Below, one piece after another: positions 17,936 to 26,462 of a stretch of 42,586 nucleotides of DNA. The stretch covers positions 1 to 42,586 of the forward strand of contig JAGSGY010000048.1 in NCBI GenBank assembly GCA_023954855.1. The letters are read 5' to 3'. Each line of letters opens with the position of its first letter. The stretch's first letter is position 1. This DNA comes from Pseudomonadota bacterium. GTDB taxonomy: Bacteria > Myxococcota_A > UBA796 > GCA-2862545. A model generated the notes under the pieces. That model searched no databases. It saw only the letters and a list, made by a program, of their open reading frames with translations, and was not told where the DNA came from. The position numbers and the translations under genes were made by a program.

Positions 17936-18748
17936 CTACTCGACGAGTACTTCGAGCAGGGCCTCAACGCGCTCGGCTTGCACGGGTAGCTCCAGGTCCG
18001 ACTTCTCGTGAAGCCATGTGCCGACGATCATCGCGTCCACGAATTGTCGCGCTCCGGATGCGAGCGAAGGGGTCATCCCAGATCCGGCCCAGATAGGCGC
18101 CTGCGGAACCACTCGGTGTACGCGCTCGAGTTCTTTGAGGTCGAGTGGCTGGCCGGTGCCCGAGCCGGTCACGATCAGGGCGTCGGCGCCGCCGCGGTTG
18201 AAGGTGTCGCGGGCGACGTCGCGGAGGTTGGGCGAGCCGAGAGGTACCGCGTGCTTTACCAACACGTCCGCGGCGATCTTGATGTCGGCTCCAAGGCGGT
18301 TCCGGTCTAGAAGCAGGTCGCGAGCCTCGCCCTGAATGACCCCTTGGTCGGTGACCATGACGCCCGTGAGAACGTTGACGCGGATGAATGAGGCGTCCGT
18401 GGCGACGGCGATGGCCATTGCTGCTCGCGCATCGTTGCGCAGGACGTTGATGCCGAGGGGGAGGTCCGGCGCCGCTTCGCGAATGGCCATGGCTGCGCGG
18501 GTGAGAGAAGCCACCGTAAAGTGGTCGACCTGACCTGCGGCGAAGGGCGCGTCCCCGATGTTCTCGACAATGATGGCATCGGCACCGCCGGCCGCGATCG
18601 CGCGGGCATCCTCCGCAGCTCGCTTCAACACCGCGGCCATTCCCGGCCCACGCGAGGGCGAGCCCGGCATGGGCAGAAGATGAACCATCCCGATCAGCGC
18701 CGGCCTTTCTGCGTTCTTCTGGGTGAATGGGTTCCTCAGATCAGCCAA
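17936..18748 (-). CDS. BtpA family protein
   Basis: A 270-residue TIM-barrel protein of the BtpA/SgcQ family. Signature stretches are IGMVHLLPMPGSP at the N-terminus, GGADAIIVENIGDAPF, PLGINVLRNDA, FIRVNVLTG and ALIVTGSGTG (phosphate-binding-like loop). BtpA was named for a cyanobacterial protein needed for photosystem I accumulation; in non-photosynthetic bacteria the reaction is unknown, possibly sugar- or nucleotide-related. The start is uncertain: TTG 18748 overlaps the nhaD-type gene by 13 bases and keeps the family's residues before IGMVH; ATG 18688 would cut into the first beta strand. Coupled to the antiporter gene, which is an odd pairing. Convergent with the clamp-motif gene, 21 bases apart. 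Confidence 0.88.
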   Translation of the reverse strand: MADLRNPFTQKNAERPALIGMVHLLPMPGSPSRGPGMAAVLKRAAEDARAIAAGGADAIIVENIGDAPFAAGQVDHFTVASLTRAAMAIREAAPDLPLGINVLRNDARAAMAIAVATDASFIRVNVLTGVMVTDQGVIQGEARDLLLDRNRLGADIKIAADVLVKHAVPLGSPNLRDVARDTFNRGGADALIVTGSGTGQPLDLKELERVHRVVPQAPIWAGSGMTPSLASGARQFVDAMIVGTWLHEKSDLELPVQAERVEALLEVLVE

Positions 18749-20166
18749 ATCACCGTCACCAGAATGAAGGGCGGAATGAGGAAGACAGCGGCGTAACCGG
18801 AGTATCCGAAGAAGCTCGGCATCTTGTAGCCGCTCTGCTCCGCGATCGCGCGCACCATGAAGTTGGGGCCGTTGCCGATGTAGGAGCCCGCTCCGCAGAA
18901 CACGGCGCCAAGCGAGATGGCTTGAAGGACGGGGCTGAACTCGCCCACGGAGAGCGGCGCGAGGTTCTCGGCGGTCATGCACGTGGGATCGGTGCCGCAG
19001 GCCATGGCCGCGAAGGTCACGTAGGTCGGCGCATTGTCGAGGAAGGCGGACAGTCCACCCGTTGCCCAGAAGTATTGCCAGGGCTCGGTCACGCCGAGGG
19101 CATCACCATTGGCTTGAAGTAGGGCAGTCGCCGGAATCATGGCGACGAAGATGCCGACGAAGAGTGCTGCGACCTCGAGGATCGGGTCCCAAGTGAATCC
19201 GTTTCGGGTTCGGATGGACTGCGACGTCAGCACCATCGAGGCCCCGGCGAGGCCGAACATGACGGCTTCGCGTGCGTAGTAGTGACGGAAGTCGACCACT
19301 TCGGGATTAGGGTTGAGGGCCAGCACGGCGACGATCACGCCACCGAGAAGCAGGAAGTTGACCTGGCCTTCGAAGCCGAGGGGCTCGATGATCTGCTCGT
19401 CGGCAATGCGGTGCGCCTTGTCCTCTTTGCGGAACATCATCGAGTCGAGGGCGAAGAACATCACCAGGAGTAGGCCGACGGTCGGGAGCCAGATGTACCA
19501 GAGGTTGTACAAGGTCCAGAAGAAGTCGATTCCACGCAGGTAGCCGAGGAACAGCGGGGGATCGCCGATCGGGGTGAGCGCGCCGCCGATGTTCGACACC
19601 AGGAAGATGAAGAAGATCGGGATGTGCCAGACATGCTCTCGCTGCGAGTTGGTGCGCAGCAATGGGCGGATCAGCAGCATCGATGCGCCGGTCGTGCCGA
19701 TCACATTGGCGAGAACTGCGCCGATGGCCAAAAAGGTCGTGTTGGTGGTCGGGGTGCCTTCGAGATCACCACGCAGCAGGATGCCACCGCTGATCACGTA
19801 GAGGGAGCCGAGGAGTGCGATGAAGCCGAGGTACTCGGCGATCGCGTGCTTCAGACCGTGCGATGCGTCATGACCCAGGCCATGAAAGTCGGTGACCGTG
19901 CAATAGACGAGAAAGGCCGCGACGGGTGCGGCCCAGCCGACTGCCACAAGGAGCTGGTTTCGGTTGTGATGCCACCAGTGGCCGGCCACCATCGGAACGA
20001 GGGCAATCGACAGCAACAGCCCGGCAAAGGGAACGACCGACCACAGCGGCAGGAATTCGCCGAGGGTCATGTGGTGGACTGCTTCGGCCCCATGCCCGCC
20101 GTCCTCGGAGGCCCAGGCCAGGCTTGGAACAAGGAGAAACAGGGACGTAAGCGCGCGAGCAAGCAC
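18736..20166 (-). CDS. nhaD: NhaD-type sodium/proton antiporter
   Basis: A 476-residue inner-membrane transporter of the ion transporter superfamily (NhaD/citrate-transporter fold), expected to exchange Na+ for H+ and control pH and sodium. About a dozen hydrophobic segments are visible, with characteristic re-entrant sequences NVIGTTGASMLL, NIGGALTPIGDPPLFLGY and FLDNAPTYVTF, plus GAVFCGAGSYIGNGPNFMV near the C-terminus. The frame is open far upstream, but GTG 20166 has GGAG at 5 bases and gives a signal-peptide-like N-terminus (LARALTSLFLLVPSLAWAS), as in other NhaD proteins. The BtpA gene overlaps its 3' end. Confidence 0.92.
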   Translation of the reverse strand: MLARALTSLFLLVPSLAWASEDGGHGAEAVHHMTLGEFLPLWSVVPFAGLLLSIALVPMVAGHWWHHNRNQLLVAVGWAAPVAAFLVYCTVTDFHGLGHDASHGLKHAIAEYLGFIALLGSLYVISGGILLRGDLEGTPTTNTTFLAIGAVLANVIGTTGASMLLIRPLLRTNSQREHVWHIPIFFIFLVSNIGGALTPIGDPPLFLGYLRGIDFFWTLYNLWYIWLPTVGLLLVMFFALDSMMFRKEDKAHRIADEQIIEPLGFEGQVNFLLLGGVIVAVLALNPNPEVVDFRHYYAREAVMFGLAGASMVLTSQSIRTRNGFTWDPILEVAALFVGIFVAMIPATALLQANGDALGVTEPWQYFWATGGLSAFLDNAPTYVTFAAMACGTDPTCMTAENLAPLSVGEFSPVLQAISLGAVFCGAGSYIGNGPNFMVRAIAEQSGYKMPSFFGYSGYAAVFLIPPFILVTVIWLI

Positions 20167-20312
20167 CAGGACTCCGAACCGAAGGGATGGTGACGCTATC
20201 ACCTGTGGCGGGCGCCGCGTTGGGCGTGCCGTCGAAAGCCTGCGAAAACCGCGAGGACCGCGTTGTCGCGCCGCTTCGATCGATGTGCGGCAGGGGAGCA
20301 AAACCCGTGTGG

Positions 20313-20963
20313 TTAGGGCATTGCGATCAGATGCAGGGCATCTAGAGTGTACGAACCGTCGGGTAGAGGCCCGACGAGGACCGGGCTCTCGTCGCCGTCG
20401 TAGGAACCCTGGGTGCCAGCGACACCGTAGACCCACAGCGGAGTCTGTTCGTCGATGGGGTCTTCCCAGCTGACCTGGATGTAGAGGCCGTACAGCATCG
20501 ATGTGTCGGTCTCGAGCGAGGCGGCGCTCATCGCCGGGTAGAGCTGAGGGCTCAGGGCGCCCACCCCGACGCGTAGCTCTGCGGGTCGGGCCTTCGCGCA
20601 GGCGGTATCGTCCACAGACGGGTCAGTGGTCACCGTCCACCAAGCCACGATCGGTTCGTCGATGGGGGGCGTAGTCTCGACCAGCTCGGTGAGTGGCGTA
20701 TCGATGGAACAGATGGGGGCCAGCTTCGGGTCGTAGAAGGTCCAGCTCATCGAGGAGCCCGTGGCGTCGGCAACCCCAGAGGCGATGGCCAGGGCTCCCG
20801 AAATCTTGACCCAGTCCGCGCGAACCGTTTCGCCAGCCGTGTCGTTCGTCGAATCGCTCGCGGTGTCGAACTCCTGCGAACTGGTGTCACGCACGCCCAT
20901 GTCGAATTCCGAGCAGCCTGCGGTGAGGCTGATGGCTGCGAATAGGGCGAGAGTGGGGCGCAT
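20313..20963 (-). CDS. Predicted lipoprotein, function unknown
   Basis: A 216-residue protein starting at ATG 20963. MRPTLALFAAISLTAGCSE gives a signal and lipobox (TAGC; Cys17). A Ser/Thr/Asp-rich linker (about 25-50, DTSSQEFDTASDSTNDTAGE) precedes a beta-rich domain with three cysteines. The C-terminus (GPLPDGSYTLDALHL) resembles the end of a small beta-sandwich. GGAGG occurs 12 bases upstream, rather far. One of three consecutive unrelated-looking lipoproteins on this strand. No family recognised. Confidence 0.72.
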   Translation of the reverse strand: MRPTLALFAAISLTAGCSEFDMGVRDTSSQEFDTASDSTNDTAGETVRADWVKISGALAIASGVADATGSSMSWTFYDPKLAPICSIDTPLTELVETTPPIDEPIVAWWTVTTDPSVDDTACAKARPAELRVGVGALSPQLYPAMSAASLETDTSMLYGLYIQVSWEDPIDEQTPLWVYGVAGTQGSYDGDESPVLVGPLPDGSYTLDALHLIAMP

Positions 20964-21090
20964 GCGAATCAGTAACCTCCGCCGACAGAGTTGCACGGAT
21001 CGTGCCATGCGCAGGATGCCGCGTTGACGGGGATCGGGCCGCACGGAGGACTGTACCTTCGGCGCGATCGAGACATCGGTGTCGTTCTGG

Positions 21091-21618
21091 CTAGAGGGGC
21101 CACGCGGCGTCGGGCCACACGGTGAAGATCTCTTCGTCGTTCCACTCCACGGAGGCGGGACTCCCGCTGAAGTCGAGGCTCTCCGGATACGCCCACCCCT
21201 GTGGCAGCCACTCGCTGCCGTCGATCTGGACCCATGCGCCGATGCTTACGCCTGGGTGGGGGTCCTCGTTGGTCAGCGTCCCTGCCACGGATCCGAGACC
21301 CACGGCGGTGACTCTGAGGAACGCCTCTTCGATCACGCCTTCACAGTCGGTCTCGCGCAGCGTGCCTTCGGTGCTCCAAGCGACCAGGCAGTCGGGGCAG
21401 TCTGCGTCGCGCTCCGAAGCCTGGAGCACCACGACGGCCCCGCAGACGTGGTCACGCTTCGAGGCCGAGCCCATCCAGTCTTCGTCGAAGACATCCCACC
21501 GCTGGATCGGCACGAGACCGTCGGCGATGGGCTCGAGGGTGAGCGTGTCGACGCCCCAGGCGGGGTCGGTCGCCTGGCCGCAGCCAACGGCGAAGATCAG
21601 AAGGGCACAGAGACGCAC
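21091..21618 (-). CDS. Predicted lipoprotein, function unknown
   Basis: A 175-residue protein. GTG 21618 is preferred because GGAG lies 5 bases upstream and it opens a short lipoprotein signal, RLCALLIFAVGCGQ (lipobox AVGC). The mature part has four further cysteines (HVCGAV, ADCPDC, TDCEG), including a CPDC pair typical of disulphide-bonded or metal-binding loops, and ends SVEWNDEEIFTVWPDAAWPL. The C-terminal region has a beta-sandwich-like pattern. It lies 73 bases after the stop of the next lipoprotein gene, separated from it by a stable hairpin. Unknown role. Confidence 0.7.
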   Translation of the reverse strand: MRLCALLIFAVGCGQATDPAWGVDTLTLEPIADGLVPIQRWDVFDEDWMGSASKRDHVCGAVVVLQASERDADCPDCLVAWSTEGTLRETDCEGVIEEAFLRVTAVGLGSVAGTLTNEDPHPGVSIGAWVQIDGSEWLPQGWAYPESLDFSGSPASVEWNDEEIFTVWPDAAWPL

Positions 21619-21638
21619 GACCACTCCAGATGCACGAA

Positions 21639-21658
21639 GGGCGCCCCGAAGGGCGCCC
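21639..21658 (-). terminator. Stable UUCG-tetraloop hairpin between lipoprotein genes
   Basis: On the minus strand the RNA reads GGGCGCCC-UUCG-GGGCGCCC: a perfect 8-bp GC stem closed by a UUCG tetraloop, 21 bases after the stop at 21680. There is no long U-run, so it may act as a weak terminator or a 3'-end stabiliser and set the ratio between the two lipoproteins. Confidence 0.6.
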
Positions 21659-21679
21659 GAGAGCCACACAAAGGCGCTG

Positions 21680-22519
21680 CTACTGACCGAGGATCTGGGC
21701 CTTGTCAGCCGAGGTGAACGGCATGGTCAGCGACTGCATGTTGAATGCACCGCTGGTCGTCAGGGCATCGGCCTTGGCGACGTACGTGGCCGTACCCAGG
21801 TCACCGACGTCAGTGCCGGTGGCGAAGGCGTAGGAGCGGCCGAGACCGATCTCGGTCGGGCTTCCGCCAGCCGTGACGAGACCCATCTGAACGCCGCTGG
21901 CCTCGATGTAGGAGCTGCCGGAGAGGATGTAGGGATCCCACTCGGTGCCGAAGTTCGTCAGGCCGCCGGAGACGGTGCCCCACAGCGCGTGGCTGCTGTA
22001 CATGGGGCCGGTCACGACGAAGCCGAAGTCCTGGCCGCCGGCGTTGACGGCCGCCGCGATGTCCGCGCCCCAGACTTCCGGGTCGAGGTTGCTACAGGCC
22101 GTGAGGCCGAGGGCGCCGCCGTCGGAGACGGTTGCCGTGCCCGCGTCGATGACGAGGCCCATGGGGGTCGTGACGTCACCGGGGAGGGTGGTGGTGTTGG
22201 CGATCGGGCTGGTGCCCTGGATGTAGACGTCGCAGATGGCGGTCGGCGTGGCATCCGAGAGACGGAGGATGATGGCGGGGGCCTGGCTGGCCGACTGTCC
22301 CTGCGAGGTGAGGGTGTAGTCGACGAACTGGTCGTTCGGCTGGTCGTAGCCGAACGTCGCGATCATGGTGATGTAGGCGACCGTGTCGTAGGACACGGTG
22401 CCGGTGTCGGTACCGGTGTCGGTGTCGCCGGTCTCGACGCCGGAGTCGGTGACGGTGGCGCTCTCGCCGTTGCAGGCTGCGAGGGCCAAGAGGGCCACGC
22501 CGAGCATAAGCTTGTTCAT
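21680..22519 (-). CDS. Predicted lipoprotein with Asp/Thr-rich linker
   Basis: A 279-residue protein. MNKLMLGVALLALAACNGE gives a clear signal and lipobox (LAAC; Cys16); GAGGAG lies about 6 bases before ATG 22519. A low-complexity linker (about 25-42, VETGDTDTGTDTGT) connects to a Gly/Thr-rich beta domain of about 235 residues with only two more cysteines (AICDVY, TACSNL), which may form one disulphide. The TDTG linker style recurs in the lipoprotein at the right end of the window. No enzymatic motif. Likely surface-facing or periplasmic. Confidence 0.78.
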   Translation of the reverse strand: MNKLMLGVALLALAACNGESATVTDSGVETGDTDTGTDTGTVSYDTVAYITMIATFGYDQPNDQFVDYTLTSQGQSASQAPAIILRLSDATPTAICDVYIQGTSPIANTTTLPGDVTTPMGLVIDAGTATVSDGGALGLTACSNLDPEVWGADIAAAVNAGGQDFGFVVTGPMYSSHALWGTVSGGLTNFGTEWDPYILSGSSYIEASGVQMGLVTAGGSPTEIGLGRSYAFATGTDVGDLGTATYVAKADALTTSGAFNMQSLTMPFTSADKAQILGQ

Positions 22520-22681
22520 AAATCACTCCTCTTCCGGGCGGACTCGCCCAAGATTCGGCGCAACTTAGCTTCGCATCCTCGCCATGCGCAATTCCTCAGC
22601 GCTGAATCCTGTCAGGACGAGGAAAGAACTGTGCTTCTTCGCCGTCGAGTGAGTTGGCGCGGGGGTTTAGGGCGCTTGGTC

Positions 22682-24073
22682 TCAGCCCGAGAACAGGCGG
22701 ACTCCGATCGCGAACACGAGAACGAAGATCGCCAGCAGCAACGCGACGACGATGGCGGCAATCCATCCCGCGTTGCGGGCCACAAAGTCGGCCTGGGTAC
22801 GCTTCTTTTGACGCGGTTCGCTTGGGGGAGCGGCCGTCTTGACCGTGATCTCCTCGGTCATCGCCCGCCGCTCGAGCTCCGCCATGGCGCGGGCTCTTGC
22901 CATGAACTCCTTGTCGGCCGATGCGCGGGCCTCCTCCGAGAGGAATCGGCGGGCATCGGGGTGGGACATGGTGTCTTCAGACGGGTCTGGTTCGAGTCCC
23001 TGAATACTGTCCGTGAACTCACGCTGCGTGAACACGATCACGTCGTTGTCTTCGGTCTCGAGGGGCTCGAGGTCTGAGCCCGGATGGCTCGGCTTCTCGT
23101 CGAGAACCCCCATCTCACGGCGGTAGGCATCTAGATCGAAGTCCATCTCGGGTGCGTCGTGAGAGCCGACGTGCACCTGGCCGTCGGCCCGCGCAAGCTC
23201 TGGACCCGTGCTCTTCTCGATCACCCGCAGGATCTGTGTGTCGCCTCCGGCCATTTCCCGGGGGACCTCCATTGGGTCTTCGAGCATCTGGCTTGTGGAG
23301 GCCATCAGTCGTGTCTGGGTGACCTCGGCGCCGTCGTCGTATTCCTCGGTGACGGGGTCGCCTTCTTCACGGAAGAGCACCGGGAAGTGGGCATCTTCAC
23401 CGGTGTCGTCCTCGAACTCTTCCGCGGTAATGGACTGCGTGTGTTCGACGTCGTCGGACAGCTCGGCGAGCTCGGCGACGCTGGGACCCAGCCTCTCGCA
23501 GAGCTCGTGCAGAGTGCCGCCGAGATGGAAGTCACCTTCGAGGGCCCACAGCAAGTCCGCGGCGCGCCGGTTGTCTGGCTGTTCCCGAAGCACCGCCTCG
23601 ATGAGGCGCTGTGCACGAAGAAACCCGCCTTGGGAGAGTCGGGCCTCCGCACGCTCCAGCGAAGCGTCGACGCCCTCTGGTGGTGTGTCTGGAATCGGCG
23701 TGGGGGGCCGGGAGGCCCGCTCCCAGAGGTCGTTGAGGTGCTTGTCCTCGGGCGCCTCGGTGAGTGCGGCCTGCAGCGCCGTGCGTGCCCGCTTCGGCCA
23801 CCCTCGGAGAATGAACATCTCGGCGGTGACGCGATGACCCTCGACTGCGAAGTGCGGGTTGTCGGTGACCTCTCGAAGCGCCACCCAGGCTCTGTCCATC
23901 AGCCGTAGATCGACCAGTGCCTTGGCTTGGGCCAGTCGAGACCGCGGCGTGGGCGTGTCTTGCTCCGACCATTGCTCGACGAGACCCACGACTCCGCGTA
24001 CCTGGCCGGTGGCCTGGAGATGGAGCACCGTCCGCTCGAGTCTCGAAGGCGGAGGAAGGCTGTTGCCGTCCAC
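22682..24073 (-). CDS. TPR-like protein with C-terminal membrane anchor
   Basis: A 463-residue cytoplasmic protein with helical repeats in its N-terminal half: paired helices such as RLAQAKALVDLRLMDRAWVAL, RTALQAALTEAPEDKHLNDLW and FLRAQRLIEAVLREQPDNRRAADLLW follow the TPR spacing. A long acidic, probably disordered middle (about 200-390) follows. A single membrane helix (about 435-458, WIAAIVVALLLAIFVLVFAIGV) lies at the extreme C-terminus, making it tail-anchored. The GTG start at 24073 has only a poor ribosome site. Likely a scaffold or adaptor at the inner membrane; the partner is unknown. Confidence 0.72.
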   Translation of the reverse strand: MDGNSLPPPSRLERTVLHLQATGQVRGVVGLVEQWSEQDTPTPRSRLAQAKALVDLRLMDRAWVALREVTDNPHFAVEGHRVTAEMFILRGWPKRARTALQAALTEAPEDKHLNDLWERASRPPTPIPDTPPEGVDASLERAEARLSQGGFLRAQRLIEAVLREQPDNRRAADLLWALEGDFHLGGTLHELCERLGPSVAELAELSDDVEHTQSITAEEFEDDTGEDAHFPVLFREEGDPVTEEYDDGAEVTQTRLMASTSQMLEDPMEVPREMAGGDTQILRVIEKSTGPELARADGQVHVGSHDAPEMDFDLDAYRREMGVLDEKPSHPGSDLEPLETEDNDVIVFTQREFTDSIQGLEPDPSEDTMSHPDARRFLSEEARASADKEFMARARAMAELERRAMTEEITVKTAAPPSEPRQKKRTQADFVARNAGWIAAIVVALLLAIFVLVFAIGVRLFSG

Positions 24074-24113
24074 AGGCGTGAGAATGGGGGACCTCCGACG
24101 TCCAGCGACGAGC

Positions 24114-24554
24114 CTACCATCGCGCAGAGCTGTTCGGTGGCTGCTCCTCGGGATCGGATAGGGCGGCGGAGCACGGCAGGTGAAAGACGATCACGCCTGT
24201 GACGCTCTCGTCCGTGGTCTCCAGAACCAGGCACCCGTAGGTGACGGGCCATCCTGACCGGTCGTTCACATGAAGTGCCGGGGGCCCGAGCCGACGTCGT
24301 ACGGTGCGGGAGGTCTCTCCTCGTAGCTCGGGCACGACCTGACCCGACCAGGTGTGATCGACTCGGACCGAAGCGGAGGTAAGCTCGGCCGTCGACTCCT
24401 GCTCCTCCCACTGCTCCGGCCTCATCCCATCCAGGGTCCCTTCGAAGGCGTCGAGCACCTGAGCGGCCAACGGTGGCGCGTCCTCGCAAGTCGCGTGGTC
24501 GTCATACGCGGACGCGAGGGAGATCAGCCATGGCAGGAGTGCTTGCACGTACAC
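24114..24554 (-). CDS. Small exported protein, function unknown
   Basis: A 146-residue protein with a short Sec signal (VQALLPWLISLASA, cleavage before YDD). GTG 24554 or GTG 24548 could start it. The mature protein has three cysteines (ATCEDA, YGCLVL, LPCSAA) and a beta-rich middle (GWPVTYGCLVLETTDESVTGVIVFHL). It lies 40 bases upstream of the tail-anchored protein gene and may share its transcript. No family recognised. Confidence 0.55.
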   Translation of the reverse strand: MYVQALLPWLISLASAYDDHATCEDAPPLAAQVLDAFEGTLDGMRPEQWEEQESTAELTSASVRVDHTWSGQVVPELRGETSRTVRRRLGPPALHVNDRSGWPVTYGCLVLETTDESVTGVIVFHLPCSAALSDPEEQPPNSSARW

Positions 24555-24645
24555 CCCATACGACCGCCTCTGTCCGGGTAGTCGTCAGGACTGCCTGCAT
24601 TTGGGCGGCGGGTGTCTCGCGCTGTCTCGTCCTGTCACCCGAAAC

Positions 24646-24680
24646 AAAAAAGGCGCCTGCTCACGGTGGAGCAGACGCCT
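24646..24680 (-). terminator. Rho-independent terminator of the etf operon
   Basis: On minus, AGGCGTCTGCTC (24680-24669) pairs with GAGCAGGCGCCT (24662-24651) with one mismatch around a 6-base loop, followed by a run of T (24651-24646). It lies 18 bases after the etfA stop and should insulate etfA from the genes downstream. Confidence 0.85.
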
Positions 24681-24698
24681 CTCTCGTAGCCGTGTTGG

Positions 24699-25658
24699 CT
24701 AGTCGAGCGCTTCGAACGCAGCAGTCAGCTCGGGGACGACGTCAAAGAGGTCGGCCACGATGCCGTAGGTGGCATGCTGGAAGATCGGCGCGTCGGGATC
24801 CTTGTTGATCGCGACGATGACCTTCGAGGTCCGCATGCCGGCGAGGTGCTGGATCGCACCGCTGATTCCGCAGGCGATGTACAGGCTCGGGTTGACGGTC
24901 TGACCGGTCTGGCCGACCTGCTCGTTGTGCGGCGCGTAGCCGGCATCGGTGGCGGCGCGCGAGGCACCCACACCGGCTGCAATGGCAGCGCCGAGCGGAC
25001 GGATGACACTGTCGAAGCTCTCCTTCGACTTCAGCGAGCGACCACCGGCCACGACGCGTCCGGCCGACCCGAGGTCGATGCCAGTGCTGTCGGGGGCGAG
25101 CGTCTCGACCACCGTCACCGTGGGAGTGCTGGCTTCCCAGCTTACGGCGACGACCTCAGCGGTCGAGCCATTGGACTCGGCGCGCGGAAAGGTGTTCGGG
25201 CGCACGGCGAAAATCGCCGGGCTCGAGTCGATGGTGACGTCGGCGTATGCGCGACCTGCGTACATCGGGCGGCGAGCGACGAGCTTGCCACCGTCGGCGC
25301 GCAGACCTGTGCAGTCCGAGGCCATCGCGGTGTCGAAGCGGGCAGCGATACGCGGAATCGCGTCGCGACCTGCGTAGGACGCCGGGGCGAGGACCACATC
25401 GGGCTTGGCTTCGCGGATGATCGCGGCCAGAGCGTCAGTGATCGCGCCGGTGTTGTAGTCGTTGAAGTCACCGGAGGCCTGGTAGACCTTGGACGCGCCG
25501 AAGCCGCCGAGGTCTGCCGCAGGGGCATCGCCGAGCACGGCCGCCGAGACGGTGGTGCCCAGGGCTGCGGCCAGATCAGTGGCCGTTCCGAGGAGTTCCG
25601 CAGCTGTGGCCTTGAACGTGCCACCACTCTGCTCTGCAAAGACGAGAATTCCACTCAT
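24699..25658 (-). CDS. etfA: Electron transfer flavoprotein alpha subunit
   Basis: A 319-residue ETF alpha subunit that, with EtfB, carries electrons from acyl-CoA dehydrogenases (or other flavoprotein dehydrogenases) to ETF:quinone oxidoreductase. The N-terminal alpha/beta domain starts [10 protein letters not shown]. The C-terminal FAD-binding domain has [58 protein letters not shown] and the near-invariant [15 protein letters not shown] 25658 has GGGAG 7 bases upstream and is 11 bases from the etfB stop. Terminal gene of the fadR-like/etfB/etfA operon. Confidence 0.97.
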   Translation of the reverse strand: MSGILVFAEQSGGTFKATAAELLGTATDLAAALGTTVSAAVLGDAPAADLGGFGASKVYQASGDFNDYNTGAITDALAAIIREAKPDVVLAPASYAGRDAIPRIAARFDTAMASDCTGLRADGGKLVARRPMYAGRAYADVTIDSSPAIFAVRPNTFPRAESNGSTAEVVAVSWEASTPTVTVVETLAPDSTGIDLGSAGRVVAGGRSLKSKESFDSVIRPLGAAIAAGVGASRAATDAGYAPHNEQVGQTGQTVNPSLYIACGISGAIQHLAGMRTSKVIVAINKDPDAPIFQHATYGIVADLFDVVPELTAAFEALD

Positions 25659-25669
25659 GACGGTACTCC

Positions 25670-26446
25670 CTAGATGACCTTGGCTTCTTCGCGAAGAAGA
25701 CGGACGAGTTCCTGGGCAGCTGAAGCAGCGTCGCCCTCGATGATACGGCTGGCCGGACGCGGCGGCGGCGGCGCGAAGTTGGACTCGGAAGACGTCGCAG
25801 CGACGTCGGCGAGGCCGAGGTCGCCGGCACCAATCTTGGAGAGCGGCTTGCGCTTGGCCTTCATGATGTCGGGAAGCTTCGGGTAGCGAGGGTCGTTCAG
25901 ACCGTCTTCGCAGGTGATCACGACCGGCAGGCTGCCGCTCACGATCTGGAGCACACCGGCATCCATGGCGCGGGTCGCCGTGAAGGAGGTGCCTTCGATA
26001 GCGAACTTGGTGACCTGTGAGACCTGGGCCCAACCGAGCAGCTCGGCGATCATGGCCGAGACCTGCGAGTTGCCGTCATCCGTCGCGGCCTTGCCGGTGA
26101 AGACGATCTCGCAGCCCGCTTCCTTGATGGCGGCGGCGAGAAGCTTGGCGGTTCCGAGAGGTCCGGCGTTCACGGCAGCGTCGTCGCTGATGAGAACGGC
26201 CTTGTCCACGCCGAGCGCGAGGGCTCCGCTGCGGACGAGCTTTTCGTCGGAGGTCGCACCCACGGTGAACGCGGTAACCGCGCCCTTGTGGGCTTCCTTC
26301 GTACGGATGGCCTCTTCGACGGCGTACTCGTCGTAGTCTCCGACCACGAGCTTCTCGCCCTTCGTATCCACTCCCGACCCATCGGACTTGATCTTGATCC
26401 GGGCGTCGGCGTGGGGCGAAATCTTGGCGCACACTCCGATGTTCAC
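25670..26446 (-). CDS. etfB: Electron transfer flavoprotein beta subunit
   Basis: A 258-residue ETF beta subunit, partner of EtfA. Visible are the N-terminal NIGVCAKI, the DEYAVEEAIRTKE helix, the GKAATDDGNSQV motif (AMP-binding region in ETF beta) and the C-terminal anchor that embraces the alpha subunit (NDPRYPKLPDIMKAKRKPL, with Leu recognition-loop character). GTG 26446 has GGAGG 4 bases upstream. It follows the TetR-type gene by 16 bases, so the three genes form one operon. Confidence 0.97.
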   Translation of the reverse strand: MNIGVCAKISPHADARIKIKSDGSGVDTKGEKLVVGDYDEYAVEEAIRTKEAHKGAVTAFTVGATSDEKLVRSGALALGVDKAVLISDDAAVNAGPLGTAKLLAAAIKEAGCEIVFTGKAATDDGNSQVSAMIAELLGWAQVSQVTKFAIEGTSFTATRAMDAGVLQIVSGSLPVVITCEDGLNDPRYPKLPDIMKAKRKPLSKIGAGDLGLADVAATSSESNFAPPPPRPASRIIEGDAASAAQELVRLLREEAKVI

Positions 26447-26462
26447 GGTGCCTCCAGTTTGG

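Noticed and set aside
21122-23077. A 651-codon open frame on plus, opposite three minus-strand genes
   Set aside because: High-GC antisense artefact: it covers two lipoprotein genes with clear signals and part of the TPR gene, and its translation shows no domain.
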